64,000 nucleotides of DNA, from the NCBI RefSeq assembly GCF_001887595.1, contig NZ_CP017480.1, positions 2,632,001 through 2,696,000 on the forward strand. Reading direction: 5' to 3'. Position 1 is the stretch's first letter; each line of letters opens with the position of its first letter. Shown here one piece after another: positions 1 through 7,720 of this stretch. The stretch comes from Luteibacter rhizovicinus DSM 16549. GTDB taxonomy: Bacteria > Pseudomonadota > Gammaproteobacteria > Xanthomonadales > Rhodanobacteraceae. The position numbers were made by a program, and so were the translations under genes. The notes under the pieces were generated by a model that saw only the letters and a list, made by a program, of their open reading frames with translations, was not told where the DNA came from and searched no databases.

Positions 1-1357
1 CAGCGCCCAACAGCATGAGGCAGGCACCGATCGCGTAACCCCAGCCGATGGCGGCGCGCTCGCCGCTGCCGATCAGCGTACCGAACAGCCAGGGACCGAC
101 GACGCCACCGAGCGCCGTGCCGAAGGCATAGAACAAGGCGATGGCCAGGGCACGAAGTTCCAGCGGGAAGCTCTCGCTCACCGTCAGGTAGGCCGAGCTC
201 GCCGCGGCGGAAGCAAAGAAAAACACGATGCTCCAGGCAACCGTCTGCGTGCGGGCGTCGAGCATGCCGTGGACGAACAGCCATGCCGTGGCGAACAGCA
301 GCAGGCCGGACATCGCATAGGTGATCGCAATCATCGGCTTGCGCCCGACCGTGTCGAACAGGCGCCCGAGCAGGAGCGGGCCCAGGAAATTGCCGGCGGC
401 GAAGGGCAGCAGGTAGAAGCCGACGTCGGCGTCGGAAACGCCGTAGAAGCGCCCGAGGACCAGGGCATAGGTGAAGAAGATCGCGTTGTAGAAAAAGGCC
501 TGCGTCGCCATGAGGATCAGGCCGAGCAGGGTGCGCCTGGGATAGTCGCGAAACAGTGTGGTGGCGACGGTACCCAGCGTGAGTCGGCGCGGTCGCAGCC
601 GCAGCCGTGGCAGGGGCTCCGTCGGCGGCGGCACGCCCAGCCGTTGTTCGATCTGGGCGACGATGGCCTCGGCTTCGTCGATGCGTCCGTGCAGCATCAA
701 CCAGCGTGGACTTTCCGGTATCCACTGTCGAAGCACCAGCACGCCCAGGCCGAGGACGGCGCCCAGGCCGAAGGTGAGCCGCCAGCCGAGTTCGGCCGAG
801 ACCCAGCCGCCGTCGAGCAGGGCGACGGCGCCGAGCGCGCCCATCGCCGCACCGATCCAGAAGCTGCCGTTGATGACGAGATCGGTGTGTCCGCGGTACC
901 GGGCGGGGATCAGCTCCTGGATGGCCGAGTTGATCGCCGCGTACTCGCCGCCGATGCCGGCGCCGGTCAGCATGCGGAACAGCACGAAGGTGACGAAGTT
1001 CGGCGAGAACGCCGTGGCCGCGGTGGCGACGAGGTACAGGCCGAGCGTGATCGTGAAGAGCTTCTTGCGGCCGAGGCGGTCGGTCAGCCAGCCGAAGTAC
1101 AAGGCGCCTGCCACGGCGCCGACCAGGTACAGGCTGCCGGCCAGGCCGACCTGGGTGTCGCTCAGATGCAATACCGGACTGGACTTCAGCGCTCCGGCGA
1201 TCGAGCCCGTGATGGTGACCTCGAGTCCGTCGAGCACCCAGGTGATGCCGAGGGCCACGGCGACGAGCGTGTGGAAGCGGCCCCAGGTCAGCCGGTCCAG
1301 TCGGGCTGGTACATCGGTCTCAACGACGCCGTCGCGGGTCCTCGCCTGATCGTTCAT
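1..1357 (-). CDS. MFS transporter, sugar-porter type (3' end cut by window edge)
   Basis: Inner-membrane secondary transporter of the major facilitator superfamily. About 452 codons are visible from the ATG at 1357; the stop lies beyond position 1. The protein shows a DRLGRKK loop between early helices (MFS motif A). It also has PESPRWL after the sixth helix, a hallmark of the sugar-porter and aromatic-acid porter branches, and a second LFDTVGRKP loop in the C-terminal half. The substrate cannot be told from sequence; sugar, aromatic acid or metabolite uptake are all possible. It is transcribed away from the window edge in the same direction as cfa, whose start lies upstream. The family call is firm, the substrate unknown. 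Confidence 0.85.
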   Translation of the reverse strand, partial: MNDQARTRDGVVETDVPARLDRLTWGRFHTLVAVALGITWVLDGLEVTITGSIAGALKSSPVLHLSDTQVGLAGSLYLVGAVAGALYFGWLTDRLGRKKLFTITLGLYLVATAATAFSPNFVTFVLFRMLTGAGIGGEYAAINSAIQELIPARYRGHTDLVINGSFWIGAAMGALGAVALLDGGWVSAELGWRLTFGLGAVLGLGVLVLRQWIPESPRWLMLHGRIDEAEAIVAQIEQRLGVPPPTEPLPRLRLRPRRLTLGTVATTLFRDYPRRTLLGLILMATQAFFYNAIFFTYALVLGRFYGVSDADVGFYLLPFAAGNFLGPLLLGRLFDTVGRKPMIAITYAMSGLLLFATAWLFVHGMLDARTQTVAWSIVFFFASAAASSAYLTVSESFPLELRALAIALFYAFGTALGGVVGPWLFGTLIGSGERAAIGWGYAIGACLMLLGA

Positions 1358-1392
1358 GCCCCGACCGTACGGGGCACGAAGTCGTCACGGCG

Positions 1393-2517
1393 TCAGCGTG
1401 GCACGCGAACGCCGCCCGGCACGCCTCTGGGTGACAGGGTCAGTTGCCACAGCTGGTCACGACGACTACGGAAGATGCCCGCCGAGCAGCCCAGGTAGAA
1501 CTGCCACATGCGCCGGAAGCGTTCGTCGTAGCGTCCGGCCAGGTGGGGCCACGCCTCGTTGAAGTTGGCCAGCCACGCGGTGAGCGTCCGGTCGTAATCG
1601 GTGCCGAAGTTGTGCCAGTCCTCGACCACGAACAAGCCTTCCAGGGCGGTCGCCACCTGGCTCATCGCGGGGATCACCGAGTTGGGAAAGATGTACTTCT
1701 CGATCCAGGGATCGGGCCGGCCCGGCTGCTCGTTGCTGCCGATGGTGTGAAGGACGGCGAGGCCCTGGGGCGCGAGGCAACGTCGTGCCACCTCGAACCA
1801 GGTGCGGTAGTTCTTGCCACCCACGTGCTCGAACATGCCGACCGAAAGGATGGCGTCGAAGCGTTCGTCGAGATCGCGGTAATCCTGCAGGCGGATCTCG
1901 ATCGGCAGGCCCTTGCACAGCTCGCGTGCGTACTCGGCCTGTTCCTTGGAGATGGTCACGCCGACGCCGCTCACGCCGTAGCGCTCCGCCGCGAACTTCA
2001 GCGCCTCTCCCCAGCCGCAACCAATGTCGAGCAGGCGCTGGCCGGGCCGCAGCTGCAGCTTGCGGCAGATCAGGTCGAGCTTGGCTTCCTGGGCATCGTC
2101 CAGGTTGCTCGCCTGGGCCCAGTAGCCGCAGGAATAGACCAGGCGCTTGCCGAGCATGGCCTCGAACAGGTCGTTACCCAGGTCGTAATGTTGCCGGCCT
2201 ACGTCCCAGGCGTGCTCACCGCGTTGCAGGTTGAGGAAGCGGGCCTTGAGGTGCGCGACGAGGGTGTCCAGCGTGCGCAGCGAGTCGTCGACATGGGAGG
2301 CGAGGACGCGGGCGAAGAAGGCGGGCAGGTCGCCGACATCCCACCAGCCTTCCATATAGGCCTCGCCCAGGCCAAGCGATCCGTGGGCGAAGACACGGGG
2401 ATAGGTGCGTTCGTCGTGCACGACCAGGTCGGTGGGCCGGTTACCGCCGAGGGTGATGCCGGCCTGTTCCAGCAGGGCCTGTGCCCGTGCCTTGAGAGAA
2501 GAAGAATCGTGGCTCAT
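1393..2517 (-). CDS. cfa: Cyclopropane-fatty-acyl-phospholipid synthase family methyltransferase
   Basis: SAM-dependent enzyme of 374 residues that adds a methylene bridge to unsaturated acyl chains of membrane phospholipids, at the inner face of the membrane. Visible motifs are the HYDLGNDLFE block (110-119), the SAM-binding LLDIGCGWG motif (162-170), C130 in SCGYW, and the E230-H231 pair in the active-site region. Length matches the family (about 380). The ATG at 2517 is chosen because MSHDSSS begins the conserved N-terminus and an AGGGGT Shine-Dalgarno-like stretch lies just upstream. The open frame extends further upstream, but only as an out-of-frame shadow of crcB. The gene follows crcB on the same strand after 47 bp. 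A cfa-like methyltransferase of different regiochemistry is the main alternative. Confidence 0.9.
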   Translation of the reverse strand: MSHDSSSLKARAQALLEQAGITLGGNRPTDLVVHDERTYPRVFAHGSLGLGEAYMEGWWDVGDLPAFFARVLASHVDDSLRTLDTLVAHLKARFLNLQRGEHAWDVGRQHYDLGNDLFEAMLGKRLVYSCGYWAQASNLDDAQEAKLDLICRKLQLRPGQRLLDIGCGWGEALKFAAERYGVSGVGVTISKEQAEYARELCKGLPIEIRLQDYRDLDERFDAILSVGMFEHVGGKNYRTWFEVARRCLAPQGLAVLHTIGSNEQPGRPDPWIEKYIFPNSVIPAMSQVATALEGLFVVEDWHNFGTDYDRTLTAWLANFNEAWPHLAGRYDERFRRMWQFYLGCSAGIFRSRRDQLWQLTLSPRGVPGGVRVPR

Positions 2518-2564
2518 CGTCGTGACCCCTGGTGATCCCTCCGCCGCCCCGCGCGGCGTGGCGC

Positions 2565-2966
2565 TTAGAAATGCTTCAGTACTCCGCGTGTGATGAACAG
2601 GCCGGCGATCGTCATGACGATGGAGCCGACCAGGTGCGACCCGACGTGCGCGGCGAACCAGCCGTACTGTTCGCGGAGGAGCAGCCCGGTGGTCTCGGCC
2701 GAGAAGGTCGAGAAGGTGGTCAACCCGCCGAGGAATCCCGTGGCGACCAGCAGCCGCGCTTCCACCGGCAAGGTGGTGAAGTGGTCGAACACACCCAGGG
2801 CGACGCCCATGAGCAGGCCACCGACGAGATTGGCGGCGAGTGTGCCCAGCGGCAGGTTCGGGAACAGCGGGTTGAAAGCGACCGCCAGCCACCAGCGCAG
2901 CCAGCACCCGAGTACACCGCCCACGCCGACGGCCACAAAACCGGTATAGCCCACGACAACTCCCAT
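2565..2966 (-). CDS. crcB: CrcB/Fluc fluoride channel
   Basis: Small four-helix inner-membrane protein (133 residues from the ATG at 2966) that forms a dimeric channel exporting toxic fluoride. Family signatures are visible: a GGVLGCWLRW segment near the N-terminus, GTLAANLVGG in the second helix, and TGFLGGLTTFSTFS in the third, which lines the pore in characterised Fluc proteins. A start at 2981 would add five residues; the 2966 ATG fits the usual N-terminus. No fluoride riboswitch-like element is visible in the roughly 80 bp before it, so control by fluoride is not supported here. It probably shares a transcript with cfa downstream. Confidence 0.93.
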   Translation of the reverse strand: MGVVVGYTGFVAVGVGGVLGCWLRWWLAVAFNPLFPNLPLGTLAANLVGGLLMGVALGVFDHFTTLPVEARLLVATGFLGGLTTFSTFSAETTGLLLREQYGWFAAHVGSHLVGSIVMTIAGLFITRGVLKHF

Positions 2967-3044
2967 GCGGTTCGTTGGCACGATTATGGACCGAAACCTT
3001 GTGGCTATACTCGCTCAGTTCCCTTGCCAACGCCTTGAAGGTCC

Positions 3045-4313
3045 ATGACCTCCGCGACCCGCGACCTGCGGCGCTACCTGCCGTACCTGCTGGCGGCCCT
3101 GTCCATGATCGGGCCGTTTTCGATCGATGCCATCTTTCCGGGCTTTCCGGATATCGGGCATGACTTCGGCGTGGGCGAAGTGGCCTTGCAGCAGTTGCTC
3201 AGCGTCTACCTGCTGGCGTATGCGGTGATGAGCCTGTTCCACGGGGCATTGTCGGACGCTTATGGCCGCAAGCCGGTCATCGTGGTGGGCATGGCGATCT
3301 ACGCCGTCGCCTCGGTAGGCGCCGCGATGGCACCGAGCTTTGCCTTCCTGCTCGGCTGTCGCATCGTCCAGGGCATGTGCGGCGGTGCCGGCATCGTCAT
3401 CGGCCGCGCCGTCGTGCGCGACACGATGCAGGGCGAAGAAGCCCAGCGGATGATGTCCAAGGTCATGATGATCTTCGGTATCGCGCCGGCCATCGCCCCG
3501 ATCATCGGCGCATGGCTGCTCGGCATCGATGGCTGGCGTGGCATCTTCTGGGCCCTGGCCGCTTTCACGGTAGCCCTCACCGTCAGCGTGGCGCGGCTGC
3601 TGGTCGAGTCCCATCCGAAAGAAAAGCGCACGGTCTTCCGGCCCCGCCCGCTGATGCACGGTTACCTGACGATCCTGCGCGACCTGCCGTTCTGGCCGCT
3701 GGCGATCGCCAGTTCGATCAACTTCGCCGGCCTGTTCCTTTATATCGCCTCGGCGCCGCAGCTCATCCGCGATCTACTGCACCTGGGCGCCGACGGTTTC
3801 CCTTGGCTGTTCGTGCCGGTGGTCAGCGGCATGGTCTTCGGTGCCTTCGTTTCGGGCCGCGTCGCCGGTCGGGCGAGTGCGGCGCGCACGGTGAACTGGG
3901 GCTACGCGGCGATGCTGTCGTCGTGCGCCCTGAACCTGATCCTCGCGCTGACGCTGGATCATCCCCGCGTGCCCTGGTCGACCCTGCCGCTGGCGCTTTA
4001 CGGCTGCGGCGTCCAGCTGGCCTTCCCGACCCTGACCCTGCTCCTGCTCGATCGTTTCCCCGAGCAGCGCGGCGGCGTGTCGTCGGTGCAGGCGTTCGGT
4101 AGCCTGATCTTCACCGCCATCGTCGCCGGCGTACTCTCGCCGGCGCTATCGGGCAGCATGCTCACCCTGGCTATCGGCACGACCGTGATGTGCCTGATCG
4201 GCCTTGGCGCATGGCTGACTTATGGCACGCTCGAACGCCGTCGACTGGCACGTACGCAAGCCGCCGCCGCATCGAGCGTCGTCTCGCAGATCGAGCGCAA
4301 CGAGCCGGGATAG
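3045..4313 (+). CDS. Bcr/CflA-family multidrug efflux MFS transporter
   Basis: Drug:proton antiporter of 422 residues with 12 predicted helices in the inner membrane. Features seen: the FSIDAIFPGFPDI segment at 25-37, matching the conserved start of Bcr/CflA proteins with D28 in helix 1; MFS motif A GALSDAYGRKP (67-77); and an acidic RxxQG-type stretch RIVQGMCGGAG in helix 4. Members export bicyclomycin, chloramphenicol or sulfonamides, but the substrate is not deducible. The gene is divergent from crcB, and a TATACT -10-like hexamer lies at 3006-3011. No linked regulator is seen. Confidence 0.88.
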   Translation: MTSATRDLRRYLPYLLAALSMIGPFSIDAIFPGFPDIGHDFGVGEVALQQLLSVYLLAYAVMSLFHGALSDAYGRKPVIVVGMAIYAVASVGAAMAPSFAFLLGCRIVQGMCGGAGIVIGRAVVRDTMQGEEAQRMMSKVMMIFGIAPAIAPIIGAWLLGIDGWRGIFWALAAFTVALTVSVARLLVESHPKEKRTVFRPRPLMHGYLTILRDLPFWPLAIASSINFAGLFLYIASAPQLIRDLLHLGADGFPWLFVPVVSGMVFGAFVSGRVAGRASAARTVNWGYAAMLSSCALNLILALTLDHPRVPWSTLPLALYGCGVQLAFPTLTLLLLDRFPEQRGGVSSVQAFGSLIFTAIVAGVLSPALSGSMLTLAIGTTVMCLIGLGAWLTYGTLERRRLARTQAAAASSVVSQIERNEPG

Positions 4314-4554
4314 AGGCTCGCCTTCGGCCTCGCGTTGGGCTCTTCCCCACGGTGAGGCGAATGGCCGGTAGAGCGCCAAGCGCGACGCTCGCGTGCAACG
4401 CAGATGTCGCGCCCACGCAATGCAGATCCCGCACCGGCGCAACGCAGATCTTGGGTAGGAGCCGACTGTGTCGGCGAACCCTCAGGGCATCGTGCAAACG
4501 AGTGAGGCCGGATAGTGATGAGGCGAGCCCGGGCCCGAGTCCGAACCGCGTGCC
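4314..4554. other. Intergenic region with short repeats, no gene
   Basis: Gap of 241 bases between two convergent genes. It starts with a GGCTCGCCTTCGGCCTCGC element (4316-4334) that recurs near 11296 and 50544. It then holds three imperfect copies of a CGCAACGCAGAT-like unit (about 4393, 4416 and 4438) at roughly 22-base spacing, and a single REP-type palindrome at 4455-4477. No open frame with coding character, T-rich terminator or RNA gene is evident. Confidence 0.7.
4455..4477 (+). repeat. REP element (GTAGGAGCCGA...TCGGCGA type)
   Basis: Single copy of the GTAGGAGCCG family palindrome with a variant loop. The same element occurs in inverted pairs at 16671-16732, 21001-21092 and 24999-25075. 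The leading GTAG is typical of REP sequences mobilised by REP-associated tyrosine transposases (RAYTs). Confidence 0.75.
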
Positions 4555-5034
4555 TCAGCCAATAGGCAATCCACGCTCGCGCAGGAAAGCCTGCGCTTCC
4601 GGAGCATCCTGTTCAAACCAGGCACGCGTGGAGCCAAGGCGATAGGTGTACCCCCAGCGGTCCATGTCCTCCATCAGGCGAGCAGAGCCGACCGACGGCA
4701 GTTCGCCGGCGAGGACGATCTGCAGGTAGCAGGTGGCGTCTTCTTCCTCGATCGAATCGGTAGCGTCGGTGTGTACGAGCGCGCGCTTGTCCTCGGGAAG
4801 CACGATGAGGTGGCAGGCTTCGTGGAGCAGCGAGTGCACAGGCGTGTCGGCGCGGGCGTAGACCGTCGTGCCGATGATGCCGGCCTCGGTGTCGCCCCAG
4901 AAACTACCGGGAATGGCTTCGCCGTCGGCGACCTCGATGAGCGTGAGGCCGTAACGGGCGAGGAGGGTGCGCGGTTCGTCGAAGCCGATGGCGCCGACGC
5001 GGAGGACCGCGTCGGCGGAATCGGGTGCGTTCAT
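4555..5034 (-). CDS. Conserved hypothetical protein with HExxH motif, coupled to minE
   Basis: Product of 159 residues with no signal peptide or membrane segment seen. It carries H71-E72-A-C-H75 in a hydrophobic helix-like context ([11 protein letters not shown]), the zinc-binding signature of metallopeptidases. An acidic [10 protein letters not shown] stretch (96-105) follows about 20 residues later and could supply the third ligand, as in IrrE/ImmA-like gluzincins. The start codon overlaps the minE stop (ATGA), so it is translated with the division-site operon. A function in cell division or protein turnover is inference from context only; it could equally be a catalytically dead fold. I do not recognise a named family. 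Confidence 0.75.
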   Translation of the reverse strand: MNAPDSADAVLRVGAIGFDEPRTLLARYGLTLIEVADGEAIPGSFWGDTEAGIIGTTVYARADTPVHSLLHEACHLIVLPEDKRALVHTDATDSIEEEDATCYLQIVLAGELPSVGSARLMEDMDRWGYTYRLGSTRAWFEQDAPEAQAFLRERGLPIG

Positions 5035-5300
5035 GCCGAGGTAGCAGGCTTGCCGTCGGGAAGGGCGACCGAGAGTTCGAGCACTTCGTGGCCGCTGTCG
5101 CGGTCGAGGGTGACGTTCACCGCGTCGACATCGACGTTGACGTACTTGCGGATGACTTCGAGCAGCTCGTTACGCAGCAGCGGCAGGTAGTCGGGGCCGC
5201 CGCGCGCCGAACGCTCCTGGGCCACGATGATGCGCAGCCGTTCCTTGGCCACGCCCGCACTCGCTTCGGGTTTGCGCTTCAGGAAATCGAGAATACCCAT
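5031..5300 (-). CDS. minE: Cell division topological specificity factor MinE
   Basis: MinE (89 residues) stimulates MinD ATPase and drives pole-to-pole oscillation, so that the MinC inhibitor is excluded from midcell. The N-terminal [10 protein letters not shown] resembles the amphipathic MinD/membrane-binding segment. The C-terminal half ([19 protein letters not shown]) is the topological specificity domain. The ATG at 5300 is preferred over a TTG at 5306 because a GGAGG ribosome-binding site sits 6 bases upstream and the ATG lies 2 bases after the minD stop. It overlaps the next gene by 4 bases. Confidence 0.96.
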   Translation of the reverse strand: MGILDFLKRKPEASAGVAKERLRIIVAQERSARGGPDYLPLLRNELLEVIRKYVNVDVDAVNVTLDRDSGHEVLELSVALPDGKPATSA

Positions 5301-5302
5301 GC

Positions 5303-6115
5303 TCAACCTCCGAAGACGCGCTTGAGGAAGCCCTTCTTGACCGGCTCGATGAAACGCAGCGGAAGCTCGCGACCGAGGATGCGGGCGACCGTATCCTTGT
5401 AGGCGAGACCGGCGTTGGAGTCATCGTTGAGGATCACGGGAACGCCGGCGTTCGATGCCGCGAGCACGTTCTCCGATTCGGGAATCACACCGACGACGCT
5501 GATGCCGAGGATGTCCTCGACGTCCTTGACGCTGAGCATCTCGCCGGCTTCGACGCGATTGGGGTTGTAGCGCGTGAGCAGCAGGTGCTGCTTGATCGGC
5601 GTTTCGCCCTTTTCGGCGCGGCGGGTCTTGCTGGCGAGCAGGCCGAGGATGCGGTCGGAGTCGCGCACGGACGAGACTTCCGGGTTGACGACGACGACGG
5701 CGTGATCGGCGAAGTACATGGCCAGGTGCGCACCCTTCTCGATGCCGGCCGGCGAATCGCAGACGACGAAGTCGAAGCCTTCCTTGGTCAGCTCGTCGAG
5801 GACCTTCTCGACACCTTCCTGGGTGAGTGCGTCCTTGTCGCGCGTCTGCGACGCGGCGAGCACGAACAGCGTCTCGTGGCGCTTGTCCTTGATCAGGGCC
5901 TGCTTGAGCGTGGCTTCGCCATGTACGACGTTGACGAAGTCGTACACCACGCGCCGCTCGCAGCCCATGATGAGGTCCAGGTTGCGCAGGCCGACGTCGA
6001 AATCGATGACGGCGACTTTCTTGCCTTCGAGAGCAAGACCGGTGGCGAGGGAGGCGCTGGTGGTGGTCTTGCCGACTCCGCCCTTGCCGGAGGTGACGAC
6101 GATGATTTCTGTCAA
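5303..6115 (-). CDS. minD: Septum site-determining ATPase MinD
   Basis: Membrane-binding ParA/MinD-type ATPase of 270 residues that recruits MinC to the membrane. The deviant Walker A motif GKGGVGKTT spans 10-18, with the signature lysine K11 and P-loop K16. A switch-type [11 protein letters not shown] follows at about 39-49 and a CDSPAGIE motif near residue 120. The C-terminus [11 protein letters not shown] is the amphipathic membrane-targeting helix. It lies 34 bases after minC and 2 bases before minE, the standard minCDE order. Confidence 0.97.
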   Translation of the reverse strand: MTEIIVVTSGKGGVGKTTTSASLATGLALEGKKVAVIDFDVGLRNLDLIMGCERRVVYDFVNVVHGEATLKQALIKDKRHETLFVLAASQTRDKDALTQEGVEKVLDELTKEGFDFVVCDSPAGIEKGAHLAMYFADHAVVVVNPEVSSVRDSDRILGLLASKTRRAEKGETPIKQHLLLTRYNPNRVEAGEMLSVKDVEDILGISVVGVIPESENVLAASNAGVPVILNDDSNAGLAYKDTVARILGRELPLRFIEPVKKGFLKRVFGG

Positions 6116-6149
6116 GAGATGTCTCCGCGAATAAGCGTGGGACCGCGCG

Positions 6150-6923
6150 TCACAGGCGCGCGATCATGAGTTTTCCATTATCGAGCCAGCATTGCACGGC
6201 CTGGCCCTCGAATTCCTTTGGCATGTCTTCGAACACGCGGTAATGCCCGGCGATCGCGACCAGTTCGGCGCGGAAGTCGGAGCAGAAGATGCGTGCGGAT
6301 TCGTCGCCCTGCGCGCCAGCCATGGCGCGGCCGCGAAGGCTGCCGTAGATGTGGATCGAGCCATCGGCGATGACTTCCGCGCCATTGGCGACGGCGGCGG
6401 TGACGACGAGGTCGCGGTCACGCGCGTAGACCTGCTGGCCGGAGCGCACGGCGCTGCCGGTGTGGTGCTGGGCTGTCGTGCTGCTGCCCGGTTCATGGTC
6501 CTGGTCCATCGGGGCCATCGCGGCCACCGGTTCGCTGCGCGCCGGTGCAGCGGCACCCGGCGCGGTCGCGACCTGGCCGGGTTCGTACTGCGCGCGGAAC
6601 TTGGCGATCAGCGGCAGGTTCATCCGTTCGGCGAGTGCTTCGGTCTCCGGCGTGCCATAGGCGATGCCGACCGGCAGCATGCCGGCGCTGCGAATGGCTT
6701 CGAGCAAGGCATCGACCATGCCGTCGTCGGGCAGCTTGGGCAGGTGCGAGAGATCGAGCACGACCGCCGCACGGGCGAACATCTGCGGTGCCGAGCGCAC
6801 GCGGCGCTCGAGTTCCTCGACAAGGGCGGCGGCGTCCACGCGGCGAAGGCGCACGCAGGCAATGCCGACCTGGCCGAAACGGAGGTCGCAGGCGGCTTCG
6901 AGGGGTTCGGCGCGGGCGTTCAT
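6150..6923 (-). CDS. minC: Septum site-determining protein MinC
   Basis: Inhibitor of FtsZ assembly, 257 residues. The N-terminal domain (about 1-115) matches the FtsZ-antagonist fold. A proline/alanine-rich linker (about 118-160) follows. The C-terminal beta-helical domain begins with the RSGQQVYARDRDLVV segment and contains repeated glycine turns (GAEVIADGSIHIYGSLRG) that bind MinD. The ATG at 6923 is chosen because it overlaps the stop of the upstream acetyltransferase gene (ATGA); an in-frame extension to 6971 reads into that gene. Confidence 0.94.
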   Translation of the reverse strand: MNARAEPLEAACDLRFGQVGIACVRLRRVDAAALVEELERRVRSAPQMFARAAVVLDLSHLPKLPDDGMVDALLEAIRSAGMLPVGIAYGTPETEALAERMNLPLIAKFRAQYEPGQVATAPGAAAPARSEPVAAMAPMDQDHEPGSSTTAQHHTGSAVRSGQQVYARDRDLVVTAAVANGAEVIADGSIHIYGSLRGRAMAGAQGDESARIFCSDFRAELVAIAGHYRVFEDMPKEFEGQAVQCWLDNGKLMIARL

Positions 6924-7516
6924 GCGCTCACCTTGGGGCCGTCGATGGGGCGCTGACGCTCGCTGAGCCAAGCCACCGCAGGCAGGCCGTCCTGCTCGAT
7001 ATAGCGCTCACGCACGAACGGGAAGCTCGGCAACTCACGGGCGAGCAGGCTCACCTTCGGGCCGGTCTCGCCCATCGTCTGCTGGCCGACTTCCTGGAAG
7101 CCCATGGTGCCGTGGAACAGCACGGTCTGGTCGTTACGTGGTTCGAGAAAAACTTCACAGGTCAAAAGCGGCACGCGTACCTCGGCATAACTCTGCACAT
7201 CGCAATAAAAGATTCGGCCCAGCCCGTGGCCACGCGATTCGGACGCGATCACGATGCGATCGATGTACACGAAGCTTTCGTAATGGGCCTGGAACCAGCG
7301 GAAATTCGGACTGCTGTATTCGGCGTCCGGGCGCATGGCGATAAGAAAGCCGAGGATCCGGCCATCCTGTTCGGCGACGCGAAAATAGTGCGCGATCTCG
7401 TACAGGTGGCGCAGGCGGCTGCGGTCCGTGGCGAGGATACCGGTGCCTGCCTCGTTATTGAGTGCCAGCACGGCATCCAGGTCGTGCTCGCGCACGTCGC
7501 GGATGGCAAGGGCCAT
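6920..7516 (-). CDS. GNAT-family N-acetyltransferase, first gene of the min operon
   Basis: Acetyl-CoA-dependent acetyltransferase of 198 residues. The GNAT core shows an acceptor-side strand YIDRIVIASESRGHGLGR (84-101) with the acetyl-CoA pyrophosphate-binding RGHGLG loop at 95-100. Late in the domain, LFHGTMGFQEVG is the usual beta6-beta7 region. The stop codon overlaps the minC start by 4 bases, so the two are probably translationally coupled. The substrate is unknown; co-expression with MinC does not prove that a Min protein is modified. Confidence 0.88.
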   Translation of the reverse strand: MALAIRDVREHDLDAVLALNNEAGTGILATDRSRLRHLYEIAHYFRVAEQDGRILGFLIAMRPDAEYSSPNFRWFQAHYESFVYIDRIVIASESRGHGLGRIFYCDVQSYAEVRVPLLTCEVFLEPRNDQTVLFHGTMGFQEVGQQTMGETGPKVSLLARELPSFPFVRERYIEQDGLPAVAWLSERQRPIDGPKVSA

Positions 7517-7720
7517 TCGTTGCTCCGCTGTGGTTCTGGAATGAGGGGTTCTGAAACGGGCGACCCCCGGGCCGCCGAATGCGCGGCATTATGGCATGCC
7601 GGCCACCTCAACGGCGCGCCATCGCGTATGTAAAACCGTTGTAAAGCCGACGCTTGCCGCGTTGCCGGAGCGTGACTTCTATCAGGTGGTGCGGCGGGCG
7701 CGAAGCCCTATGATGCGGCC
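7517..7720. promoter_or_regulatory. Divergent intergenic region with possible -10 for the kinase gene
   Basis: This 204-base gap separates the min operon from the two-component genes. A TATGAT hexamer at 7709-7714 ends only 6 bases before the ATG at 7721, which would give a leaderless or nearly leaderless mRNA. No good -35 sequence is seen at the expected distance, so the promoter call is weak. No other structure was found. Confidence 0.35.

Noticed and set aside
269..1498. Plus-strand open frame of 409 codons over the MFS gene
   Set aside because: The minus strand encodes a clear transporter with PESPRWL and DRLGRKK motifs; the plus frame is low-complexity Gln/Arg/Gly-rich shadow.
2967..3044. 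Fluoride riboswitch upstream of crcB
   Set aside because: The short divergent gap lacks the conserved crcB-motif sequence blocks and is too small next to the exporter promoter.
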